Assembly (NCBI GenBank): GCA_964653795.1
Contig: CAZZHO010000010.1
Location: 1-43,971, forward strand
Source: JAWPMT01 sp964653795
Lineage (GTDB): Bacteria; Bacteroidota; Bacteroidia; Cytophagales; Cyclobacteriaceae
DNA: 43,971 nucleotides
Direction of reading: 5' to 3'
The notes below the pieces were generated by a model that saw only the letters and a program-made list of their open reading frames with translations, was not told the origin of the DNA and did not search any database. Shown one piece after another: positions 25,681 through 32,432 of the stretch; within the stretch, counting starts at the first letter, position 1, and every line of letters begins with the position of its first letter. A program made the translations under genes and the position numbers.

Positions 25681-27984
25681 GTGGCGAAGAAGAAGATTCA
25701 CGTTGAGCTAGGGAAAAGAAAGTTGGAAATCTCCAATCTGCAGAAGGTGTTGTATCCCGATGACAATATCGTGAAAGCAGAAATTATCCAGTACTACCTC
25801 AATATGGCGCCCGTGATTGTTCGTCACTTAAAGGGTCGGCCTCTTTCTCTGGTGCGGTTTCCTGACGGGATTTATGGCGAACAGTTCTTTCAGAAAAACA
25901 GACCGGATTGGACACCAGATTGGATTGACTATGTCCGTCTAGGGCAGGAGCGTAAGAAAGAGTATGTGGTGGCCAATGAAGGGGCTACCTTGGTCTGGCT
26001 GGCTAATTTGGCTTGTCTGGAGTTGCACCAAATGCACTGTATCAGTCATAATACAAGTGCTCCGGATTACATAGTATATGACTTAGATCCACCTGAGGAA
26101 TATGATTATGAAAAGCTCAAAGGCATAGCTTACCATCTAAAAGAACACCTTGAGCGCTTTGGGTACCATGTTTTTCTTAAGACCACAGGTGGTAAGGGTT
26201 TGCACCTGGTAACACCTATTGCTACGGATTACACATTTGAGCAAAGCTTTCAGACTGCCAAGCTTCTTGCTTCAGGATTCCTTGAAAAGAATAAAGATGT
26301 GACCCTAAGCATCAAAAAAGAAGGCAGACATGGTAAAGTGCTGATTGACATTTATCGTAATCGTCCGTCTCAAACGATTATTGGGTCCTACAGCCTAAGA
26401 GGCAAAGAGAAAGCAACAGTTTCAAGTCCTATCAGCTGGGAAAAGCTGGACAGCATTCATTCAAATGAAGAGCTAAACCTTTACACGGTTCCCAAACTCG
26501 TGGAGGAAGAAGGCGATGCGTGGGAATCGATTCGGGCGTGGGCGATCGCATTGCACACCGATAAGAAAGCTACTCTCAACAAAGAGCATGGTCCCAATGA
26601 CAAACACAAGTCAGAGGAACAGCTAAAGGAATATCAATCCAAGCGAGACTTCAATAAGACCAGTGAACCTGATATTGTGCCTGATGATGGGGCTGGCAAC
26701 AGATATGTATTGCAGCGACATCATGCATCCCATTTGCACTATGATTTGAGGTTGGAGCAAGAGGGGACGTTGAAGTCATGGGCGCTACCCAGGGGCTTGC
26801 CGCCCGCTCCTGGAGTAAAAAGGCTGGCTGTTCAAACAGAAGATCACCCACTGAAATACTTGTCTTTTGAAGGTGAGATACCAAAAGGAGAATATGGTGG
26901 TGGCATGATGTGGGTCTACAACAGTGGGCGGTATGAAATCACCAAAGAGAAAAAAAACGGATTCTACTTTCGGTTGGCCAGTAAGACCCACAGTGCAGAG
27001 TACAGAATGCACCTAATGAAAGGCAAAGAATGGCTCTTGGAAAGAGTAGATGAACCATTAACTGATTTTCTGGAGAAACCAGTTAAGCCCATGCTGGCTG
27101 ATGCTGCTAAGAAGCCACCTAAAGGAGATTACTTGTACGAAGTAAAGTGGGATGGTATCAGGGTGATCATTACTTTAAATGAAGGGAAGCTTACCATTCG
27201 CTCTAGGAACTTAAACGACATCACGGATCAGTTTCCTGAGTTAAACGTTCCGGAGGAGGCTTTTCGAATTAATAATGCCGTTTTCGATGGGGAAATAGTG
27301 TGTCTGGATAGTGCAGGTAAAGCGGACTTCAAAAAGGTGATCAAGCGCTTGATGACCAAAAACGCCAGGGATTTCACATCCTTGTCCAGAAGAAACCCGG
27401 CGTACTGCTATCTGTTTGATTGCCTTTATATGGATGGTAAAGTACTGACCAATGAACCTTTTGACAGGCGGCGTGATTGGCTGGTAGATAGCGTAAGGAA
27501 AGAAACCAACTATCGTATTTCGGAGATAGTACAGGATGGTGAAGCGCTCTTTGAGGCTGCTAAGAAATTGGGGGTCGAGGGTATCATGGCCAAATACATT
27601 TCCGGCAAGTACCATGTAGGTAAAAGGTCTGACAGTTGGATCAAGGTAAAGGTCAAGAAATCCCGGGATTTTCACATTTTAGGTTATTCAGAAGGAGAGG
27701 GAGAGCGCTCTGGCTTCTTCGGCTCTTTGCAGTTGGGTGAGAAGTCTGATGATGGCTTCGTTTACCGCGGTAGGGTAGGTACTGGTTTCGATCAATCCTT
27801 AATGACTCACATTTCCGAAACTATGAAATCCCTGGAGGTAGTAGAGAAGCAATTTGAGACCGAGGCCCATGAGGAAAAAGTCACTACCTGGATTGCGCCA
27901 GTATTAATGGCTGAGGTAGAGTTCTCAATGATCACGGACAATGGCACCCTACGTGATCCTGTTTTTAAGAAACTAGTGGAATAG
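25681..27984 (+). CDS. ligD: ATP-dependent DNA ligase D (NHEJ): polymerase, phosphoesterase and ligase domains
   Basis: From GTG 25681 the protein has 767 residues in three parts. The N-terminal archaeo-eukaryotic primase-type polymerase (about 1-290) shows VYDLDPPEEYD with its metal-binding Asp pair and TTGGKGLHL. The 3'-phosphoesterase domain (about 335-440) shows RHHASHLHYDLRLE and GEIPKGEYGGG. The ATP-dependent ligase domain (about 470-767) has the nucleotidyl-acceptor Lys489 in YEVKWDGIR. The order is the mycobacterial Pol-PE-Lig order, not the Pseudomonas PE-Lig-Pol order. An in-frame TTG at 25639 lies inside the terminator and is rejected. No ku gene is in the window. Confidence 0.92.
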   Translation: MAKKKIHVELGKRKLEISNLQKVLYPDDNIVKAEIIQYYLNMAPVIVRHLKGRPLSLVRFPDGIYGEQFFQKNRPDWTPDWIDYVRLGQERKKEYVVANEGATLVWLANLACLELHQMHCISHNTSAPDYIVYDLDPPEEYDYEKLKGIAYHLKEHLERFGYHVFLKTTGGKGLHLVTPIATDYTFEQSFQTAKLLASGFLEKNKDVTLSIKKEGRHGKVLIDIYRNRPSQTIIGSYSLRGKEKATVSSPISWEKLDSIHSNEELNLYTVPKLVEEEGDAWESIRAWAIALHTDKKATLNKEHGPNDKHKSEEQLKEYQSKRDFNKTSEPDIVPDDGAGNRYVLQRHHASHLHYDLRLEQEGTLKSWALPRGLPPAPGVKRLAVQTEDHPLKYLSFEGEIPKGEYGGGMMWVYNSGRYEITKEKKNGFYFRLASKTHSAEYRMHLMKGKEWLLERVDEPLTDFLEKPVKPMLADAAKKPPKGDYLYEVKWDGIRVIITLNEGKLTIRSRNLNDITDQFPELNVPEEAFRINNAVFDGEIVCLDSAGKADFKKVIKRLMTKNARDFTSLSRRNPAYCYLFDCLYMDGKVLTNEPFDRRRDWLVDSVRKETNYRISEIVQDGEALFEAAKKLGVEGIMAKYISGKYHVGKRSDSWIKVKVKKSRDFHILGYSEGEGERSGFFGSLQLGEKSDDGFVYRGRVGTGFDQSLMTHISETMKSLEVVEKQFETEAHEEKVTTWIAPVLMAEVEFSMITDNGTLRDPVFKKLVE

Positions 27985-28000
27985 ACATCTTATATTCATG

Positions 28001-28043
28001 TCGTCATTGCGATGAATGAACTTGTGAATGAAGAAACAATCTA
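28001..28043. repeat. Possible degenerate copy of a REP-like intergenic repeat
   Basis: The segment begins TCGTCATTGCGATGAATGAA and ends GAAACAATCT. It resembles the widespread intergenic element with a CGTCATTGCGAGG start and an AAGCAATCT end. The resemblance is from memory and only one copy is visible here. Confidence 0.35.
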
Positions 28044-28079
28044 TGCCACATCACTAACAAATGAAATATAAAAAGGAGC

Positions 28080-29204
28080 TTAATACAAGATCTGCATAAA
28101 CTCCCCTAGCTTGGATGGCTCCAGCCAACGAGTGACGATAACGATATCATTTTCTTGATCCACAACTATATAATTACCACCAAAGCCCGCTGCATAAAAC
28201 AAATGATCTGGAACGCCTTCCCAGGACCGTGGGCCTTGGTTGAGCCACCACATATATCCATAGCTTGTATTGGCAGGAGTTGGAGTTTGTACCATCTCTG
28301 TCCAATTGGATGAAATGAGCTGCTTTCCATTCCAGTTACCTTTTCTGGCAAACAATAGTCCAAAGCGGGCATGATCTTCCGTGCTGATAAATACGCCACC
28401 TCCATGGTGACCACCGCCACTCACAGATTGCATCTTGAGGCCATCTATATTCACCCATGTGTTGTCATAACCATACCATCTCCAGGTAGAGCTTGCTCCA
28501 ATTGGATCCATGATTCTGTCTTTCAAAATCATGGGTAGAGGCTTCCTCCACACTTGTAATAGCGAATAAGCTAGTAGGTTCACCCTAACGTCATTGTATT
28601 TGAAAGAAGTACCTGGAGTTTTCAATTCCCTGTACTTCCAATCATCCAATCCTTTTTCTCTGGCAGGTCTGTCGGCCCAGTCATCCAATCCGAAAAGTGT
28701 ACCTGACCAATCAGAGGTTTGGTGCATAAGGTGTTCCCAGGTGATTTGGCTATTATGATCACCATTGAAAGTACCATCCCACACGTACTGATCTACTTGA
28801 TCTTTCACAGAGCTGATGAGACCATCATCTACTGCCAGCCCGGCCATAGTGGATAGGTAGCTTTTAGTAACACTGAAAGTCATATCCACTCTTTTGGTGT
28901 CTCCCCAAGAGGCGATGACATAGCCGTTCTTCAATATCATACCTGCGGGGCCACCTCTTTCTTTGGTTGGTCCCTGTAGTTTGTGGCCGGGCTCCCTACT
29001 GAAGGATTTCAAAATAGCCAACCGCAGATCCTTCTCACCAGAGTACTCATTGTCCTTAGCAAAAGCAATAGCTTCCTCGATCTGAGCAGCGTCCATGCCA
29101 ACTTCCTTAGGGGTCTTGGATTCCCAATTTTTGGTAGGGTAGTAAGGTTGAGAAAAGGCCCCAAACGACAGGACGATTAGGAGAAAGAAAGAGAAAGGTT
29201 TCAT
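28080..29204 (-). CDS. Exported serine hydrolase (class C beta-lactamase / esterase fold)
   Basis: A signal peptide (MKPFSFFLLIVLSFGAFS, then Q) sends the protein to the periplasm. The SxxK motif is SVTK in DMTFSVTKSYLSTMAG near residue 113. The YxN motif is YND in FKYNDVRVNLLAYSLL, and AAGFGGNYIVV near the C-terminus replaces the KTG/HxG box. At 374 residues this fits beta-lactamase-fold esterases, amidases and peptidases; true beta-lactamase activity should not be assumed. A near-consensus -7 box TACATTTA lies at 29221-29228 on the minus strand. It is convergent with ligD. Confidence 0.88.
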   Translation of the reverse strand: MKPFSFFLLIVLSFGAFSQPYYPTKNWESKTPKEVGMDAAQIEEAIAFAKDNEYSGEKDLRLAILKSFSREPGHKLQGPTKERGGPAGMILKNGYVIASWGDTKRVDMTFSVTKSYLSTMAGLAVDDGLISSVKDQVDQYVWDGTFNGDHNSQITWEHLMHQTSDWSGTLFGLDDWADRPAREKGLDDWKYRELKTPGTSFKYNDVRVNLLAYSLLQVWRKPLPMILKDRIMDPIGASSTWRWYGYDNTWVNIDGLKMQSVSGGGHHGGGVFISTEDHARFGLLFARKGNWNGKQLISSNWTEMVQTPTPANTSYGYMWWLNQGPRSWEGVPDHLFYAAGFGGNYIVVDQENDIVIVTRWLEPSKLGEFMQILY

Positions 29205-29445
29205 TGGATTTTATTTTGGCTAAATGTAGTGGATAGTACATGACAAATGGAAAAGAGATAGGATTGACGGTTTTTTAACAGTTTCACCCGCATATTTTTT
29301 GCTGCTATGTTTTTTTGGGTAATTTGCCGAGTACCAACTAGAGCTATTTAACCATGTCCCGACACCAACTAACAAGCAATGGACTGCCATGCGCGGGATA
29401 CGACAAATTCCGTAACATTTTAACAATTAAAACTAAATACAACAC

Positions 29446-29808
29446 ATGGCGACAACAGTGATTAATTTAAGACTGGAGGAAGTGGATGGAACTTCTCAGC
29501 TTCAATGGGAGAACAACGGCGAGTGGACTGCAGTGTCTCGAAACTCTCCTAGCACTAGCCTCGATGAAGGGGATGAAATTGATTGGGATGGAGATGACAC
29601 CATTAAAAAGATCAAGATCAAATTTGAAAAAGGCAATATCATTCCTAATTCAGATATCAGAGACAATGATACTAAGAAGGTGAAAGCTTCGCCGAAACGA
29701 GGTTTGGGCACCCAAAAATTGAGTGATAAATATGATATTACAGCCTATCCCGAGGGGGGAGGTAAACCTGTGACGGTTGATCCTGATGTAAATTACCCAG
29801 CTTCATGA
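29446..29808 (+). CDS. Unknown 120-residue beta-rich protein coupled to a histidine kinase
   Basis: The protein has no signal peptide or membrane helix. Short alternating strands (TTVINLRLEEV, SQLQWENNGEW, TIKKIKIKFEKG, KYDITAYPEGGG) separated by charged loops suggest a small beta-sandwich. I do not recognise a family. The ATGA at 29805-29808 makes its stop overlap the kinase start, pointing to coupled translation and perhaps a direct functional link. About 240 bases lie upstream with no gene; this region is T-rich with a TAATTTG-like sequence near 29322 but no full promoter consensus. A strong terminator follows its stop by 21 bases. Confidence 0.75.
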   Translation: MATTVINLRLEEVDGTSQLQWENNGEWTAVSRNSPSTSLDEGDEIDWDGDDTIKKIKIKFEKGNIIPNSDIRDNDTKKVKASPKRGLGTQKLSDKYDITAYPEGGGKPVTVDPDVNYPAS

Positions 29809-31676
29809 TTTTGAAGAAATTGATTAGAGGGATGAGCAATTTGCTCATCCTTTTTTTTCTCTTTTCTTTCATAAATTCTTTTAGCCAAGATCAGAAACTG
29901 GTTGCTGATAGTCTTAAGATTGAACTTCTTGAGTCAGAGAATGATAGCCTCAGTTTAGTATTGCTAAGAAACATTGTCGTTTATTCCTCGAGTATTGAGG
30001 AGAAGAGGAAATTCAGCAATGATTTATTGAAGTTGGCAAGGTCTCGAAGTGATAGTTACTACTTGTGTGAGGGTTTTAAATTACTAGGTGTAGCTGAGAA
30101 AATTGCTGGCAACCTTGAAGTGGCATTAGAGAATTTCCTGAGAGCCGCGCAGATTGCTCAGGAGAAAGAGTTCTCGAAATTGTTAGGAGAATCATATGGT
30201 TCCATAGCAACAGTTTATAACGCTTTAGAAGATTTTAATAACGCTATTTTCTATTTCAGGAAAGCAGAAGAGATCTTCATCAATAAACACGATAGTATAA
30301 ACATTGGGCTTACAGCAATCAATATAGGTTACGCTTTTTATAATCTAGGAGATTATGAAAGCTCCACTGTTGAATATGAACGAGCTCAGACCATTCTTCA
30401 AGACCTTAACTACCCAAATTTACTTGCTTATGTCCAAGGTAATTGGGCTTTAGTTAAAGCTAAACCAGGAAACTATTCTCAAGCAGAACGAGATTTAGAT
30501 GCTGCACTAAAGACTTTAAACAGGTTTGGAGACTCGCGAGCTATTAGTGATTTTCTAAATGAGCTGGGAATAATATTTAGTCAACAAGGTAGGTTTAAAG
30601 ACGCTAGAAATAGTTTGAAACGAGGGTTTGATTTAGCTGATTCCACTGGACTTAAAGAGCAAGCTAGAGATGCTGCTGAGGTCCTCATGAGTTTGCATGC
30701 GAATAATTTAGAATATAAAGAAGCATATTTTTACGCACAGGAGTTTTTGAGACTTAAAGACAGTATTAAAAATGAAGAAACGATTCAACAATTGGCCAAT
30801 CAAAGAACTGCTTACGAAGTTGGCCTCAAGCAAGCTGAATTAGATCTCTCTAATGCCCAAAAGCAAAGCCAGCAATACTTCCTCATTGGAACAGCGGCTT
30901 TTGCCTTGCTACTTATCGCATTGGTAGTGTTGGTCTATCGACTTCTTCTCAACAAGCAAAGAGCGAACCTTCAGCTAGAGCAGCTGAACTCTACCAAGGA
31001 TCGGTTTTTCTCCATCATCTCCCATGATATCCGAGGGCCAGTTCAAGCCTTCAATGGGGTATCTCGTATGATCAAGTTCATGGTAGACAATGATCAAGTA
31101 TCAGAACTAAGGGAATTAGCCGATCAGATAGATGAATCGGCAGATCGGCTTTCCAGCTTGCTGGACAACCTACTGAATTGGGCAGTTCAGCAGCAAGGTC
31201 AGATCAACTATGTGCCTGAGAAGATTTCAGTAAATGAAATGATCAATGAATTGACCGGGACTTTCACCAATATGGCCCAGGCAAAGAATATTGAGTTGAA
31301 GCAAGATGTTCCGGAAGGGCTTTGTCTCTGGTCCGATCAGAATACCACCAATACCATTTTGAGAAACCTCATCAATAATGCCCTGAAGTTTACAGAAGAG
31401 AATGGTAAGATCGAAGTAATAGCCAAAGAAGAAGATGACCTGGTAAGTATTGAAGTAGCTGATACCGGCGTAGGCATCCCCACTGATAAAATGGAAAAGC
31501 TCTTTCAGCTTGAGGCTAAGAAAAGTACCTGGGGTACTGACGGAGAGAAGGGGCTTGGCTTAGGACTTCAGCTTGTCAAGGAGTTTGTAGATATGAATAA
31601 AGGATCCATATCAGTTTCGAGTGAAGAGGGCAAAGGCACCACCTTTGTCATTAAACTTCCTGCCTACAAGGACTGA
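29805..31676 (+). CDS. TPR-containing sensor histidine kinase (no receiver domain)
   Basis: After a signal sequence (about residues 10-27), the extracytoplasmic region holds TPR-like helical repeats (about 60-320). A membrane helix lies at 358-382. The HisKA domain has the phospho-acceptor His407 in FFSIISHDIRGPVQAF. The HATPase has N-box NLINNALKF (521-529), DTGVGIP (553-559) and GEKGLGLGL (580-588). No response regulator is adjacent, so it is an orphan kinase. The start is ATG 29805 (overlapping the upstream stop) or ATG 29832, which lies within a terminator hairpin. The sensor part is richer in A/T than the kinase part. Confidence 0.9.
   Translation: MILKKLIRGMSNLLILFFLFSFINSFSQDQKLVADSLKIELLESENDSLSLVLLRNIVVYSSSIEEKRKFSNDLLKLARSRSDSYYLCEGFKLLGVAEKIAGNLEVALENFLRAAQIAQEKEFSKLLGESYGSIATVYNALEDFNNAIFYFRKAEEIFINKHDSINIGLTAINIGYAFYNLGDYESSTVEYERAQTILQDLNYPNLLAYVQGNWALVKAKPGNYSQAERDLDAALKTLNRFGDSRAISDFLNELGIIFSQQGRFKDARNSLKRGFDLADSTGLKEQARDAAEVLMSLHANNLEYKEAYFYAQEFLRLKDSIKNEETIQQLANQRTAYEVGLKQAELDLSNAQKQSQQYFLIGTAAFALLLIALVVLVYRLLLNKQRANLQLEQLNSTKDRFFSIISHDIRGPVQAFNGVSRMIKFMVDNDQVSELRELADQIDESADRLSSLLDNLLNWAVQQQGQINYVPEKISVNEMINELTGTFTNMAQAKNIELKQDVPEGLCLWSDQNTTNTILRNLINNALKFTEENGKIEVIAKEEDDLVSIEVADTGVGIPTDKMEKLFQLEAKKSTWGTDGEKGLGLGLQLVKEFVDMNKGSISVSSEEGKGTTFVIKLPAYKD
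29830..29858 (+). terminator. Intrinsic terminator inside the 5' end of the histidine kinase gene
   Basis: GGATGAGCAA (29830-29839) and TTGCTCATCC (29841-29850) are perfect inverted copies around one T, folding as a 9-pair stem with a 3-base loop. Eight Ts follow at 29851-29858. The element starts 21 bases after the stop of the 120-residue gene and encodes part of the kinase signal sequence (MSNLLILFFLFSF). Confidence 0.85.
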
Positions 31677-31692
31677 TCTCAGTCCTCTTCTT
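31669..31692 (+). terminator. Palindromic terminator containing both convergent stop codons
   Basis: AGGACTGA (31669-31676) and TCAGTCCT (31679-31686) are perfect inverted copies around TC, then CTTCTTTTTC. The kinase stop TGA and the stop of the convergent 65-residue gene are each part of an arm. The plus-strand T tract is broken by C, so it is a moderate terminator. Confidence 0.6.
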
Positions 31693-31876
31693 TTTCTACA
31701 CCTTTCAGCAGAGTCGGAGGTATCAGGAAATTATCATTTTCATCATTGGAGATCGTGACTTGCTTTTCGTCCATCTTTTTGATCTCCCAATAAGTAAACT
31801 TCCCAAATCGATCGTCAAAACGAATTTTGGTGCCGATTTCCAGTTCTTCGAGGCTTTCTATTTTTTTCCAGGTCAT
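31679..31876 (-). CDS. Small soluble protein of unknown function, 65 residues
   Basis: The protein begins MTWKKIESLEELEIGTKIRF and is made of charged beta-strand segments (GKFTYWEIKKM, KQVTISNDENDNFLIPP), likely a small SH3-like barrel. It has no signal peptide or membrane segment. Its ATG has an ordinary A/T-rich leader, and its stop sits in the palindrome shared with the kinase gene. I cannot name a family. It could be a real small gene because composition and strand pattern are protein-like and it fills the interval neatly. Confidence 0.6.
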   Translation of the reverse strand: MTWKKIESLEELEIGTKIRFDDRFGKFTYWEIKKMDEKQVTISNDENDNFLIPPTLLKGVEKEED

Positions 31877-32000
31877 GATTAGGCGATGATTAGCTACTTA
31901 AAGAGAACCATTTTCCTCCTTTTTTTCAACTTTTAGGCATTACGCTTTTTCGAAATCTATCAATTGTGGCCTGAGAAGAACCTACAGTCTGGACTGCTTT

Positions 32001-32017
32001 GTTATATTTTATATAAC
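32001..32017. promoter_or_regulatory. Operator-like inverted repeat, upstream of padR
   Basis: GTTATAT-TTT-ATATAAC is a perfect 7-3-7 inverted repeat covering the expected -33 region of the padR promoter. It is a plausible site for PadR autoregulation. A related sequence lies 42 bases downstream. Confidence 0.6.
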
Positions 32018-32035
32018 TAATATGAAAGGCCTTCG

Positions 32036-32059
32036 TATATTTGTTATACTTTATAGAGT
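32036..32059 (+). promoter_or_regulatory. padR -7 box with second operator-like site
   Basis: TATATTTG at 32036-32043 matches the -7 consensus. Directly after it, GTTATACTTTATAGAGT at 32043-32059 is an imperfect copy of the upstream inverted repeat and would cover the transcription start. The copies begin exactly 42 bases apart, about four helical turns. Confidence 0.6.
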
Positions 32060-32095
32060 AAATGGCTTGTTGAATACTGCCAAAATCGATTTAAA

Positions 32096-32431
32096 ATGAG
32101 TAAAGAGCATCTTGGAGAACTCGAAGAATTGATTCTTTTATTGATCGTCATGCTGAAGGATGATGCTTATGGCCTCGCCATACGCAATGCCTTGAAGGAT
32201 CAAGCAAGCAGAAAGGTCACTATTGGGGCGGTTCATGGTACTGTCAATAGATTAGAGAAAAAAGGCTTTATCGAATCCGTAATGGGTGGCGCATCGGATA
32301 TCCGCGGAGGAAGACGAAAGCGCATTTTTACTATTACGGCTTCGGGTAAAAAAGCTTTGGAGCGCAGCCGGGATGTCAAAGTGAGCCTCTGGCAGCAAAT
32401 TCCGGAATTGAAACTAGGTGTTGTGAAATAG
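32096..32431 (+). CDS. PadR-family transcriptional regulator
   Basis: This 111-residue winged-helix protein has the PadR layout: ELEELILLLIVMLKDDAYGL (helix 1-2 region), GAVHGTVNRLEKKGFIES as the recognition helix and wing entry, and GGRRKRIFTITASGKKALE as the wing. PadR proteins usually repress themselves and the neighbouring transporter, and lose DNA on ligand binding. The gene lies one base before the permease gene, and two operator-like sites bracket its promoter. This PadR plus prefix-domain permease pairing is common in Cytophagales. The ligand is unknown. Confidence 0.92.
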   Translation: MSKEHLGELEELILLLIVMLKDDAYGLAIRNALKDQASRKVTIGAVHGTVNRLEKKGFIESVMGGASDIRGGRRKRIFTITASGKKALERSRDVKVSLWQQIPELKLGVVK

Positions 32432-32432
32432 G

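Noticed and set aside
28080..29204. Beta-lactamase resistance gene
   Set aside because: The SxxK and YxN motifs define only the broad serine hydrolase fold; the third box is not a KTG, and no resistance context exists.
29220..29426. A minus-strand 68-codon reading frame upstream of the 120-residue gene
   Set aside because: Composition is not protein-like (many Cys, Ser and aromatic residues without pattern), and it lies in the T-rich leader and promoter region of the plus-strand gene.
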